Shown here piece by piece: positions 33,661-45,640 of a stretch of DNA of 64,000 nucleotides (its first letter is position 1; every line of letters begins with the position of its first letter). The notes under the pieces are model-generated. The model searched no databases and was not told the DNA's origin. It saw only the letters and a list, made by a program, of their open reading frames with translations. The stretch is from NCBI RefSeq assembly GCF_000203815.1, contig NW_004457723.1:1302001-1366000 (forward strand), written 5' to 3'. A program made the translations under genes and the position numbers. The DNA is from Cavenderia fasciculata (lineage: Eukaryota > Evosea > Eumycetozoa > Acytosteliales > Cavenderiaceae).

Positions 33661-36282
33661 CTATTATTATTATTATTATAATTTTGATTTTGATTATGAT
33701 GTCTTGGTTTTGAATTATATGGATGATATCTTGGTTCCGAATGTTTACTTAAAAGTTTAGAGTCTGATGATAAATCATATAAATCGACGTCTAGACTTTC
33801 TGCCATTGATCTATTATCTCTTGATCTTGTTAATACTACACTTGGACTAAAGTTTAATTGCTCTAGTTGTTGGGGTGTGAGTTGTGCCTTTTCAGTTTCG
33901 ATTGTATCATTGATATGTTTTAATAGAGTATGAACCGAGTCATCATTGAACCAAATCTGTTTGTTTTTATAATCAAAATGTGGAATTGAATCATACAATG
34001 AATGGAATATTGTTGGTACTGTATGTTTTGTCTAAAAAAAGAAAAAAAGATTAATTAACTATATTCTACATGTTCTATTTTTTTTTACATACCAAAGAAT
34101 TTGATAAAGCAACACAAAATTGTAAAGGTGGTAAAGGATTATGATTAGTTAGATCAGTTTGAGGTTGAACTGATTTATCCTTGATACACTTGAGGTCGAG
34201 GATGGTAGGAGCTCGACGAAGTGAATAGTAGCAACTGTAGTTTTGTGATTCTGTCTTGAGGTAGTGAAGATTCCAAGTAACCACTTCAAAGTACTTTAGT
34301 AGTGCTTGTACATTCTTTTCTTCATTGTTGCTGTAACGTTGTTCGGTGACCGACGCAGTAGGATCGACACATAAAACATTTTCGATACGGTTCTTGTGAA
34401 TCTCTGGTATTTGTTTGAGATACTTTTTCCAAAAGTCGTGGCCAATGTCAAGGAATGGTGCAACGAGGTTGGTTTTAGATTCTCTCTGGTTGGATGTTGT
34501 CGATGTATATTCCTTGCCATCAAATGTCATTTGAATGGTTGTTTTCTCTGGAGTGTTACAAGTGACTGTAAAGACGGGGAGTTCCAAACTCTTGATACAC
34601 GATCGTATCATTGAGACGGCAGTATTGAATTTAGAGACTGGACTCTCAGTCTTTGGTGCAAATGTACGCATATGATCACCGACAATACTTTGCATAAACT
34701 TCCAATTGTAAGAATTCTTTTGGCCATCATAGAGTTTTTGATTAGACTTGTCTCTACAATATTGTTTCCAAGCAGTTGCAAATATAAATCCTCCAAACTT
34801 TGGCAAATAATCTGAACCACTACACAAACACAACATGACAAAATCCAATACTACTTGTTCTGGATCCTTTGTTGGACATGTTTTTGCAATTTCAGCTCTT
34901 AATTCAAAACTATCAATATATGTATATCTTCCTTTTTCATGATTAACAAGTAATGTTCTAACTTGTGATAATAATGCTTCAAAAATAAAATATAAATAGT
35001 AAATTAATTATTTGTTCTACTACTCTATATGTTTGATATCGTACCATATAAAACCAAATCAGAATCTGATGAAAATACTACAACTGTTTGATTTGGATTA
35101 GTTTTATCCAAATGATGATTAATATGATGATAAATTTTCCATTCTCCTTCACCTTTTGTATTTGCTGGTGAAATAACAATTGATCTCTTTAAAAATTATA
35201 TAAAAGGTAAGTAAAAAGTAATGAGTACTCATTATTAAAGAGAGAATATATATATTGTATGACATACCGGATGAAAACTCTTTTTAATTGATTCTTTTGA
35301 GAAATCCATTAATTCTTGTTTTAATTGTTCCATAACCGATGAACCTGGAGTCAACATGACTGATTCAAAGTCATCTTCTGCCAATATTTTAAGAGGAATT
35401 GAAATGGATGGTGGAGTTGTCGACGTAGTAGTTGTAGTAGTAGTGGTTGATGATGTTGCAGCTCCTCCTCTTCCTTCATAATCATTATTTTGATAAACTA
35501 TCTTTTCATCATCTGATGACGATGATAATGCATCCGTATCAGCCTTGTCTGGCATAATAGCATCTTCATCTAAATATAAATCATCTTCATCATCTTCATC
35601 ATCAAAATCTTCCAATTCTTCATCGAGCTCATCTTGATCTTCTCCTCCTCCCTTTTGATGATCAGTATCTTCATCGTCTCCGTCTTCATCATCACTTGCT
35701 ACATATTCATGATTACTTCTAACAGTTTTAAGTGCAGACTACAGATAGATAGAGGAATAATATTTTGTTAATTTGATTCATAGATGTGTTGTGTCTAGTA
35801 TCTAAACTGTCTACATACATCCCATCTTCTCTTTCTCTGTTCTAGTAGTTTAGAATGTGGACCTGGTCCATCGATTGCATAAAATATAGTATCGGTCGTT
35901 TTAAAAAACACTAAATGTCTTCTAAGTGCAGCATGTAACTTTTTAAAGAATACTTTTTTTTAAATGGTAGGTAGTAGACAAGGTAAGTAACCTAATCTTT
36001 CATATCATATGATTGACATCATGTGAATAGAGCATATCATATCATTCATATCTTTGTCTTGAGCATACATTTTTTAGATTTACACTTTCTTGAACAAACA
36101 TGTAATATATTGTTTAAATCAAAGTATAAATGAGTAGCTCTAAGTGGTTGTTGTGACTGTTGTTGTTGTGGTTGTTGACCTCCACCACCACCTCCTCTAA
36201 AGTTATTATCATTATTATTATTCCATTCACGTGTAACCTTGAACTCTTTTCGTATAAAAGTATTCAAACCATCTATACCCAT
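33144..36282 (-). CDS. XRN-family 5'-3' exoribonuclease with Asn/Gln and RGG tail
   Basis: Six exons fit: 36282-36084, 35952-35819, 35738-35268, 35186-35045, 34976-34093 and 34031-33144, giving 905 residues. It starts MGIDGLNTFIRKEF. The XRN catalytic acids are all visible: HLYFDLNNILHVCSRK (Asp), FYAIDGPGPHSKLLEQRKRR (Asp), KGEGEWKIYHHIN (two Glu), VVFSSDSDLVLYA (two Asp), LCLCSGSDYLPKFGG (Asp). A long acidic insertion sits in exon 3. The C-terminus lacks the XRN1 SH3/PAZ-like region and instead has an Asn/Tyr run, Gln/Pro units and an RGG patch (GGGGNHRGRGGARR). It is probably a processive 5'-monophosphate RNA exonuclease. The RGG tail suggests RNA binding; nuclear or cytoplasmic location cannot be told. 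Confidence 0.85.
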
Positions 36283-36801
36283 GATTTCTATATATCTCTA
36301 TCTTTCTATCTTTAAAATTAATAATAAACCGTAAAAAAGTGTAATTCCGGTAATTCAAGTTGCCCTCCCATATTTTTTTTTTAAATTCTTTTCTTTATTT
36401 ATTTTTTAAAATTATATAACTTTTAAAATCGAACCTCTCCTATCCTATCCCAACTATACATCTCTCTCCCTCTCTCTCTCTCTCTATGATACACAACGAA
36501 TTTTATTCATTGTAGAGAATCTTAAAATAATAGAAAATAGAAAATAGAAAATAGAAAAGAAAAGATTAGGATATTATGATTATTATAAAATTTTTAAAGC
36601 AATCCAGATATTTTGGTGGATCACTCAAAATAACTTAATCACCCCGATGAATCCTTATGAATAGAGTGAGAGATCCGCGCTATTCGTAACTACTTCCGAG
36701 TGAGTGAGAGAGAGAGGTCGCGAGAGAGAGATGATGTTGTTATTTTTCTTATTCCTCTTTCTTTTTAATCACCTAGCAAACAAACAAACAGATAATTAAA
36801 A
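36283..36801. promoter_or_regulatory. Divergent promoter region, XRN gene and secreted protein gene
   Basis: 519 bp between two start codons. It includes CTCTCTCT and GAGAGAGA tracts, AAAATAG repeats near 36528-36560 and a GC-richer strip at 36640-36730. No gene is seen. Confidence 0.5.
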
Positions 36802-37452
36802 ATGTATAACTATTTAGTATTGGCAACTATGATGGTTATCATGATGATGACATTATCAGTTACAGAAGGACAATTATATTTATCAATATCATCACAAGGA
36901 GTTGAAGAGTTTATTCTACCAGACTATTGTTTTGGTATGGAGAAATGGGTTGTTAGAAATAATGTGGCAGAGAAGAGAGTCTATGACTTTAGTGACTGTG
37001 ATGTCTACTTGCACTCTGACAATTACAAGATTGGTCAAGACTATAATGGTACAACTTACTCGGTGGCCAATATAGACAATGTAGTGTTCCCATCGAATAG
37101 TTTCTGGTGGGTCAATTATGACAATACATGGGGCAAGTGTAACCAGACCATTCTCACAACTGGATACTATTCAACTGGCAAATGCGTAGTCTTTGACGTT
37201 CAAAAGCCCCAACAAGGTTACGGTATCTACTCTTGCAGCAAGAACAAAGATAATGCAGAGGCTGAACAATACGGTAGCGACTCTACATGCAGCTCCTCAC
37301 CAACTGGTGGTAAGAACTTCCCATACGCTTCTTATTGTGGTGCAAGATATATCAATCAAAGACAAGGTTGTGATAGTCCAGGTAAAAATGGTCCCTACAT
37401 TGATGATGGATCAAGTAGTGATAATAATAGCAGTAGCAATGATGACCAATAA
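36802..37452 (+). CDS. Secreted Cys-containing protein of unknown family
   Basis: A single exon of 216 residues. Residues 1-23 are a Met-rich signal peptide (LVLATMMVIMMMTLSVTEG). The mature part has about ten Cys (YCFGMEKW, SDCDVYLH, GKCNQTI, GKCVVFDV, IYSCSK, STCSSSP, SYCGARY, GCDSPGK) and two or more N-glycosylation sequons (NGTT, NQTI). It ends in an Asn/Ser/Asp tail. There is no membrane anchor, so it is probably released or retained in a compartment. I do not recognise the fold. Confidence 0.78.
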   Translation: MYNYLVLATMMVIMMMTLSVTEGQLYLSISSQGVEEFILPDYCFGMEKWVVRNNVAEKRVYDFSDCDVYLHSDNYKIGQDYNGTTYSVANIDNVVFPSNSFWWVNYDNTWGKCNQTILTTGYYSTGKCVVFDVQKPQQGYGIYSCSKNKDNAEAEQYGSDSTCSSSPTGGKNFPYASYCGARYINQRQGCDSPGKNGPYIDDGSSSDNNSSSNDDQ

Positions 37453-37607
37453 TAATAATAAACAAATAAAGTATAAACTATTATTTATTTATTTATTAAA
37501 AAAAATAGAAATTAATAATAATAACAAACCTTCAAGGTGTGTGTCAATATTTTAGGGATTCATTATTTTTTTTTAAAATTTTTTAAAGATAGATAAAAGA
37601 TACTTCT

Positions 37608-39925
37608 ATGAATCATAGAGATAATCAGCTGATTAGTCAATTATTTAATAATGTTATTATTAGAAAAAGATTATTTTATTATGTACATGTTATCAACTCG
37701 TGGAATGAAGCATTACGTATGCATAGATTAAATTACAGGGGAAATGACTCTTACAACAAGTTACAATCGATTGATAGATGCAATTCAATCGAAGATGTAC
37801 AATATTTTGTAGATCAGGATGAATTTGTATTATTCAAGTGGAAGGAGATTAAAGATAGTGTTATCAATCTATGTCGGTTTGGGTATCTTGATAGATTAAA
37901 ACTGGTACTTGAACAACAACAGTCATCTGACGAGTCAACACTAGATCAATATAAATGGTATGAAGATGACCAAGATCTAGAAGAAGTTGCAGAGAAGAAG
38001 AAGAAACCATTCTCATCTTTCTTGGATAGAATGATTGCAGATGCTTGTTTTGGAGGTAAATTACATATCATTCAATATCTATATGAAACCTACAAACATC
38101 TTGGTGGAGAAGTGTTGGATCAAATTGAAAGGTCATCAATCGCATATTCTCGTTTGGACATATTCAAATATGCAATTGAATTGGGTTTGGAGACTGGTGG
38201 TAGTAGTATTGGTACTACTACTGACAAAGACACCAGAGTAGAAAGAACTAAAAATATAATGATGTCACAAGTTTATGTAAAGATGGGTGACACTCGATTT
38301 ACAGATAGTGTCATTCGATATCTTGTAGAAATTGACCTGCAAAAGAATAATGGAGAGATTGGTAGTGGTGATGGACATTATTTACTAGACTATGATATAA
38401 TATCAAAGAATTTTGGTGTGTTGGGAGCTGGTGTAATACAATTCCTATTCGAAAATGGATTCAAAAAGTTTGTTAAAGGAAGTAATGGTTTAAAGGATAT
38501 GTCACAAACCAATAATATTGGACTGTACAGATACCTAAAGAGTATCAATTATGCTCCACTTGGACGATACGTACAGGTTGAAATGATGGTTGATGCAATG
38601 GGTAGTTGTCCAATCGATATTATTCAAGAAGCGCCACCATACAAAGATAAAAATTATCGTAATGACAATGAATTGAATCATTTTGCATCTCGTGGACACT
38701 ATGAATTGGTCAGATACGTGTTTCTCGAACTAAAATGTAAACGTACCTATGCCAAGGTATTCGACAATGGTGGCGTTGGTAAATACCCAGACATCTTTTT
38801 CTTTCTACTAGAGCAGTACAGGTTGGATACTGACCCCAACAAAGAATCGATTACATTCACCAAAGCATTACTCGATGCCATTAAATTTGGACAACTCGAA
38901 ATTATACAAACCATTGAAAAGGAGGATCCAGTTTGTTTTAAAGAGATTGCACTAGTTGGAGAGAATATATCAAAATGTATTTTAAATAGAAATTATAAAC
39001 CCAATCAAAGATCAATCAACAATAACATTTCAACATACAATCAAACATTTTTCTATTTAATTGAAAAAAGAGATAAATTAAATAACAATCAAGACGAAGA
39101 CAACAACAAAACAAATGATAAACAATTATTGGATATTTTATTAAAAAAGGCAGTTAGAAGAGATAATATACATTTGGTTGAATGGGTTTTGGAAAGATCT
39201 AAAACACTAGAGATTCAACTTGAAAAGATTCCACTTGAAAAAGCAAAACTTACAAGTTTGGAGATGATCGAGTTGATATACAACACATTTTACCTCGATC
39301 AAACAATCGAACCATTCAGATTGTATACAACTGATTTGGAAAGACTACAAAAATTGTTGGTCATCATGAAAGTGGAACCAATCGACTATTACACCAAATG
39401 GGTGACGCTCCAAGCTCATCTTCAAAATCAAATAGAAGCATGTAGCTATGACATGGTAGAATTCATATTCAATTTGATTCAACAACATAATCAAACTTGG
39501 AATCCTAACCCAGAAGGTTTCGACTTTCAAAAAACATCTTACTTTCACTCTGACTTTTTGAAATTGGTTATACTTCTTTGTAATCTTGGTTATCAAAAAT
39601 ATTTTAAAGAGTAAGAGGAACATTTTCATGATGCATTATTCATAACCAATCAATATTTATTTTTGTTTATTTAATTTTTAGATATTTATTTGAAGATTTT
39701 GCAGGTCACAAGTATTCTGGATTGAGACAAACACATCATTATATAGAATCATTTATTTATTTATACAAATTACAAATGAATGGAGAAATTGAGGATAAAA
39801 AATTCAATGTAACAGAAATATATCAAATTGCAAAGAAACAAAAGAATAATGGTATTGCGAGATTCCTATATTTTAATTCAAATGAAAAAGTACTTGCTCC
39901 AAATGATCCAATACCATTTAAATAA
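37608..39925 (+). CDS. Dictyostelid ankyrin-like repeat protein
   Basis: Exons 37608-39610 and 39682-39925 give 748 residues. The N-terminus (QLFNNVIIRKRLFYYVHVIN) matches the start of the large dictyostelid ankyrin-like family. Degenerate repeats of about 30-35 residues follow, such as INLCRFGYLDRLKLVLEQ, ADACFGGKLHIIQYLYE, HFASRGHYELVRYVFLE and AIKFGQLEIIQTIEKE. The intron is short and the last exon completes the C-terminal helix pair. There is no catalytic domain; a scaffold role is inferred. Members are numerous in these genomes and often lack a known function. Confidence 0.82.
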
Positions 39926-40068
39926 ATATCATACCTTGTATTTATTGTAGTTGTAGAAAATGAAATTGAAACCCATTCAATGAATATCAACAATCAAACA
40001 CTACCGACTATAGTTGCACAAGTATTGTGTTGAGCATTGTAAAACCATCATCCATGGTCGTGATAATT

Positions 40069-42159
40069 TTAATCATAACTGTTTTCCAATTCTTGGTTTT
40101 GATTTTGATCTTCATCATCTTCTTCATCCTCATCATCATTTTCATCGTCGGAAAGATAATTGTCACCAAAGGTATCTCTATCACTATAAAAGTCAGCGCC
40201 AACAAAACTCGATTTCAACTGAATTTGATGACGACGTCGACTATCCCAATAGAAATATACATAAATGCTCTCTCGTTCTTGATGCCACGAGCCCTGTAGA
40301 TTGTTGATTGGTTTCCATTTCTGAGTGATAATGCCACCTTGAAGTGACGACTTTGTTTCCAATACCAATACATTGTTATTTTCAGAGTCCAATCTATGAA
40401 TTGATAATTGATAGGATACAAGGGACATGACACAATCGATATTTAAAAATCTAACATTGGTGTGGTTGATAACTTCTCCCAAATTAAAGGCTGTTGAGCT
40501 ATAAGGATCACCGTTGTATAGGTTGCAAGTGAGATGGGTAGTATTGGGTGGCAGCCATTGTGATTGGTCAGAGTTGGCTATGATTGAGCTGATTGAAAAG
40601 ATTGGATAAATTTCTGACCCGACAGAGTACAATGATACCGATAGATATTTGGTGATTGGTGGTACATCGATCTTAAAGACCTCTTGGGCATCGGGTAGTT
40701 TGAGTGTTTCAAGATTTGGTGGATAAGAGGAGGAGGAGTAGGGAAACTCTTCACTTTTATCCATCGATTCTAAATCTGTATTGTCATACCAAACCAGTTT
40801 TTTCAAATTTTGAGGAAGTAAGAGCTGTGGAGTACCTTTGGTGGATCCCTGTTTTAGTTTGATGAGTGAGTCTGGAAGTTGGACAATCTCAGCTCCGCCC
40901 ACGATGGATAGATGGGTGAGTGATGGTGGAAATACAACTTGTCCAAGTATATTTTCAGAGGTATATTTTTTAATGGTAAGCTTTTCGAGAGCTATGCTTG
41001 ATGGGATGACATTGGCTTGTATGATTTCGTTGCAACCGAAAATAAATAGTTTCTTGAGGGATGTACACGACTGTAAACTGATTATTTCTTTGATAAATAA
41101 CGATTGTTCCACATATAATTTCTCCAATTGTGGCATGACACATCTGGATGGGATTTCGACCCATTGATTCTGCAAGTAAAGAATCTTGAGTGAAGGAGGG
41201 ACACTAGTCGAGATGGTGATGTTCTCGTACCTTGTAAGAAATATTGCAGTATTGCCTCTTATCTTGAGTGTCTGTAGGTTGGTTAGACTCTCTAGATCGA
41301 TAAATAGTTGTTCTTGGTCCAGATTTATTAGTGGCTCATGAGTTATTTTTTCTTTCATGTGGATCTCGAGGTAGACTAGCGACGTCAATGAAAGGAATGT
41401 GTCTCGTGGAGGTATCTCTGTAAGCCTCAGAGTGAGTGATGTCAGACTGCTTGGAAATAGACCTGGTTCGATCCCAATACTAGTAAAATAACTGTTTAAT
41501 TTCAGCTTTGTCAACGATACGAATTTGGTGAGACCCAAGTCGGCTAGTAGGGGTGGTTGTCCATAGGTTGGTCCAGCGAGTTCAAGACACTTGAGTGTTG
41601 GGTGAGGACCGAGCTTTATTTCGTTTAAACGCAAGGAAAGACGTTTGAGACAAAGTAGCTGTGAGATAGCATCAAGATCAATGACTCTCGGATCATAGGG
41701 GTTGCCTGATTGATCAATAAAAAGTGTCTCGACCGATGGGATGTCATAGAGTGGCTGTAGTGGTAGTGACGGTAGGCAATCATTCACCAATACTGTTGTA
41801 ATACCACTTTTATCAGCTCTCTCTGTGGCATAGATGCGTTGTCGTACCCATTGAGGAAGGTGGTTATTTTGATAATGACTATGATCGACCTGATGATCAG
41901 ATATACTATTCTCCAAGATATCTTTAAATGAGTTGATGTTGAAATGAAAAGCCGTTGCTATAAACTTGTCTGATTTGCCACCATTATCAGTAATAAACTC
42001 TATTCCCTTGAACTTTACCAATCTTCTTAAACCGATACTATTATGATACAACTGTTTACATGTTAACAACAAACACACCACATCTCCATTACTGTCAATA
42101 GATGATATAATTTGTAATAGTAATAGATTAGATAACTTTAATAGATGAAGACTAGTCAT
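40069..42159 (-). CDS. Dictyostelid F-box-like leucine-rich-repeat protein
   Basis: A single exon of 696 residues. The N-terminus is F-box-like (LKLSNLLLLQIISSIDSNGD, VVCLLLTCKQLYHNS). Leucine-rich repeats then cover most of the chain, with PxSLxxLxL cores: HPTLKCLELAG, FPSSLTSLTLRLTEIP, PPSLKILYLQ, MPQLEKLYVEQ, PSSIALEKLTIKKY, PPSLTHLSIVGG, PPNLETLKLPDA. The C-terminus is acidic (DDENDDEDEEDDEDQ). Such proteins are a large dictyostelid expansion; F-box members elsewhere recruit substrates to SCF ligases. It converges with the ankyrin-like gene, with only about 140 bp between stops. Confidence 0.8.
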   Translation of the reverse strand: MTSLHLLKLSNLLLLQIISSIDSNGDVVCLLLTCKQLYHNSIGLRRLVKFKGIEFITDNGGKSDKFIATAFHFNINSFKDILENSISDHQVDHSHYQNNHLPQWVRQRIYATERADKSGITTVLVNDCLPSLPLQPLYDIPSVETLFIDQSGNPYDPRVIDLDAISQLLCLKRLSLRLNEIKLGPHPTLKCLELAGPTYGQPPLLADLGLTKFVSLTKLKLNSYFTSIGIEPGLFPSSLTSLTLRLTEIPPRDTFLSLTSLVYLEIHMKEKITHEPLINLDQEQLFIDLESLTNLQTLKIRGNTAIFLTRYENITISTSVPPSLKILYLQNQWVEIPSRCVMPQLEKLYVEQSLFIKEIISLQSCTSLKKLFIFGCNEIIQANVIPSSIALEKLTIKKYTSENILGQVVFPPSLTHLSIVGGAEIVQLPDSLIKLKQGSTKGTPQLLLPQNLKKLVWYDNTDLESMDKSEEFPYSSSSYPPNLETLKLPDAQEVFKIDVPPITKYLSVSLYSVGSEIYPIFSISSIIANSDQSQWLPPNTTHLTCNLYNGDPYSSTAFNLGEVINHTNVRFLNIDCVMSLVSYQLSIHRLDSENNNVLVLETKSSLQGGIITQKWKPINNLQGSWHQERESIYVYFYWDSRRRHQIQLKSSFVGADFYSDRDTFGDNYLSDDENDDEDEEDDEDQNQNQELENSYD

Positions 42160-42464
42160 ATAAATAAATAAATAAATAAATAATTAAATAAATATGTGAT
42201 GGGGGGAATAAAAATAAATAATGAACAAGAACCAAGAGAAAGAGAGAGGGTACATGATTTATAATCTTGATCTGCAAACTCAGGCTAGCTATAAGCTTTG
42301 TACAAGTTAACAAATAAATAAATAAGTATAATAAAATATTTAATAAAAATATGAAATTGAAATTCATGAAATTGAAGAACCCCTTCAAAGCTTGTTCTAT
42401 ACTTTATATTACTTTCTATCTATCTTTTTTTTTATTATTTACAACGACAACAACAAACAAACAA
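42160..42464. promoter_or_regulatory. Divergent promoter region, LRR and PhyH genes
   Basis: About 305 bp between start codons. It contains (AAAT)n repeats on both sides and a T-rich leader. An in-frame upstream ATG at 42351 would extend the PhyH protein by 38 hydrophobic residues, but family alignment favours 42465. Confidence 0.5.
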
Positions 42465-43391
42465 ATGAAACTTACAAAAGAACAATTAAAACAATATAAA
42501 GAGGATGGATTCTTGATTATACCAGACTTTGTACCTCACAATGAAATAGATCAAATAGTTACAGAGATGAAAAGGTTGGTAGATAATGTTGATTTACCTG
42601 ATACAATACAATCAATATTCACTACAAATGAACAAGAGGTATGATAATGATAATAATAATAATAATAGTGATGATGATTTATATTTATTGTTTGTTTGAT
42701 TGATATTTAGAGAAAAACAAATGATTACTTTATGAATTCAGCAGGTACAATTAGTTTCTTTTTTGAATCAGATGCAATCAAGAATGGAGAGTTGGTAGTA
42801 GATAGAGATGTAGCATTCAACAAGGTTGGACATGCATTGCACGACTTGAATCCAGTGTTTGAAAAGTTTAGTTATCATCCAAGAATCAAAGAGTTGGTCT
42901 ATTCACTAGAGATCTTTAACAAGGCACTTAGTGTCCAATCAATGTACATATTCAAGAACAAAACAACTGGTGGGGAGGTTGGTATTCACCAAGACTCTAC
43001 CTTTCTACATACCACTCCTCTTACTACACATGCCCTGTGGTTTGCATTGGAAGATGCCACCATTGAGAATGGATGTTTGCGAGGTCTAGAAGGATCACAC
43101 AAACATGGTATCAAGAGAAGATTCGTTAGAAAGGAAAAGGGTAGTAATGAAATGACATTTGTAGGCGAGGATGACAAATACAAAAAGGAGGACTTTGCAG
43201 CACTAGAATGTAAAAAGGGATCGGTTATCTTGCTAGATGGAAGTGTTGTACATTATTCTGAACCAAACAAATCTGCCAAATCAAGACATGCCTATACTCT
43301 TCATTTTATTGAAGGTGATGGTTCAGCCGTTTATGAACAAGAAAATTGGTTACAACGTTCATCATCTCAACAACCATTTAGAGAATTATAA
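42465..43391 (+). CDS. Phytanoyl-CoA dioxygenase (PhyH/PHYHD1-like)
   Basis: Exons 42465-42638 and 42711-43391 give 284 residues. Family landmarks appear in order: LKQYKEDGFLIIPDFV at the start, VGHALHDLNPVFEKFSYHP, QSMYIFKNKTTGGEVGIHQD with the Fe-binding HxD pair, LWFALEDATIENGCLRGLEG, the distal His in LLDGSVVHYSEPN, and the 2-oxoglutarate-binding Arg in KSRHAYTLHFIEG. The protein should be an Fe(II)/2-oxoglutarate oxygenase. The sequence resembles PHYHD1 more than peroxisomal PHYH, and no PTS1 or PTS2 signal is evident. The substrate is unknown. The start at MKLTKEQ is chosen because it matches the family's short N-terminus. Confidence 0.9.
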
Positions 43392-43444
43392 ATAGAAAAA
43401 GTCAAGAGAAAAAGAATAAATCGCTCTAACTCTATTTCTTTTTA

Positions 43445-45187
43445 TTAATCTATAGTAGTTGGACAAAAACTAAATAATTCCTTTACAAAGAGAACTCTAC
43501 AATCACATGGATTGGGAGTATCACAATATAATTTTGAAGGAAGTGTTTTGAGGACATAGATAATTAAAATACACATTTGTATATAATTTAAAATCTCCCA
43601 AATAATATACATGACTCTGTTCTCTCTGTAAACTTTAGCAATCGGCATCTTTTGTGCCATTTCACCAATTAAACAAACTACATCTACTACAACATCAATT
43701 GCTAATTGTATTGCTGCTGATTCTATCAACTAAAAGTAGAAATAGAAATAGAAATAGAATATTAATATTGGTATTAATTATTATTAATGATTTGTTAATA
43801 ATTACAAGATTTAAATTTGGAGGAGTTTCAGTAAAAGAAAAATTAAATACAGTTCTATGTTTCCAAAAGAAATGGAAAAAGAAAGGGATAGTCACGATCG
43901 ATGCCTTTTCAACAATCATTGCATTGATGACACATTGAGCATTGAACTTTTTTTCTGTTTCATCTTCTGGTGCCAGTTCTAATTTGATAAATTTGGCTGC
44001 TAAATATCGAATGACATCATATTGTAGATTGGCAGTTACACGAAGAGCAATTTCTGTCAATCCAGTAATAACAGATGTTGAAAGAGTGGCAGCCTCTGAA
44101 CCAGCCGTTGCAATTAAGAAACGACCAAATAGAGATCCCTCCAATACAACACCAAATGTGATACCAGCTGCCAAATGTGGATACTTGGCATTTACATATT
44201 GCTTACAAAAAAACTTTGTAACAAATAGATTGACCAGCGATAATACTGGATGTACCACCAATCTAATCACCGATCTTGTAATGGCAGAATCTAGTAATCG
44301 ATAATATGGAAATATAACAAATGAATATAATGCTATTATAACTATATGTACTGCTAATGGTATTGAAAATATTCTTTGTAGTTTCTAATAAAAAATAATC
44401 AAATCAAATATTAATCATTATTTCAAAAAAGATTAAGTCATTTAACTCATACCTTGAAATTTAATTTCTTTCCAATCACTCGACTAGAAATAAAGAATAT
44501 AATACCAACCGCAACATAAAATATTACATCCTACAAGATAAATAGAAATGATTATGGTTAGGTTGGATTTTGAATAATAATAATAATAATAATTTGTGTT
44601 TTTTTTTTGTAACATACAAGACCATAATACCAAGGATAAACATCAAATGCAACAAATATAAAGAACCAAGATGATAATAGTAACCCTGGGATGACAGTTA
44701 TATAAAGGAGTGATCTGGTTACATTGAATCCATAAAGTAGTGTAAAAAAACCATATCCAATAAGTATTACCACAGTTGAAACTGCCAAAAAGAATATAGA
44801 TGCCGCTGGAAATGGGTTATAATAGAGTGATGGATCTTTAATCAATTGTTGTGTATCGGTATTGGTGAATGGTATATATGATATTGCAATCGATGCAGCA
44901 ATACCAAACAAAGAGATTAGAATCATCTCTATAAAAGAGAATAATTGTACCATGCCAACATCCTTGTACAATGACTTTTCTCTCAATACATTCTTGATTG
45001 ATGTTATTGAAAACTCTGTCTCCCATTTAGCAACAACTTGTTTCTTTTCTTTTTTCTTTTCTATTGATTCTTTTATTTCATTGTTTGTTGTAATTGGTGA
45101 TAGTTCTAAATCCCCATTATGATTATTGTTGTTATTATTATTATTATTATTTGCTCCATCATCGTTTATTATTATTTGTTCCATCAT
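43445..45187 (-). CDS. Multipass membrane protein of unknown family
   Basis: Exons 45187-44618, 44530-44453, 44384 to about 43806 and 43729-43445 join in frame to about 503 residues. The exon 3 end is uncertain: an alternative in-frame donor lies about 47 bp upstream, after KHRT. The cytoplasmic-looking N-terminus has an Asn run and basic residues. At least six hydrophobic segments follow, including FSFIEMILISLFGIAASIAI, FFLAVSTVVILIGYGFFTLL, SLLYITVIPGLLLSSWFFIF, DVIFYVAVGIIFFIS and IIWEILNYIQMCILIIYVLK. The C-terminus has a Cys cluster (YCDTPNPCDCRVLF). I do not recognise a transporter or receptor signature. It lies beside another small membrane protein gene on the same strand. Confidence 0.72.
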
Positions 45188-45640
45188 TGCAATTCGTCAT
45201 TACTCGATAGAGTTTCTATCTATCTATTCTTATCTTATCTAGTTTAAACTATCTCTTATACAATTAAGACTCAAAGACGCATGTGGATCCTTCATCATTA
45301 TTTATTTTTAAATTGATCAACGCGTGATCACAAAAAATATCGGCTCCACCTCCTCATCCACACCGCTTCATCGAATTTGTGAAATTGCAACAACAAAAGT
45401 TCGATCTTTTGCAATGAATCTTTGTTGACGAGTAAATTATTATCTTTATTCGTGTAGGAATGCGACAACAGGATAATGATGGACACAGTCCATGGACTCT
45501 GTTGAATATATGTCGTCACTCTTCTTTTTAGATTTCAATGGAAGGTACCAGGGGTGATGCAAAGATATTTTAAAAGATTTTACAAATAATCATTTTACTT
45601 TTTATTTTGTTTTTTAATTATTATTTTAAAATAATTCTTC
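45188..45640. other. Spacer between two membrane-protein genes
   Basis: About 450 bp: promoter of the multipass gene and 3' flank of its neighbour. A GC-richer strip lies at 45330-45500 with no recognisable gene. Confidence 0.5.

Noticed and set aside
33453-33713. Poly-Ile antisense frame
   Set aside because: It is the complement of the Asn run in the XRN tail.
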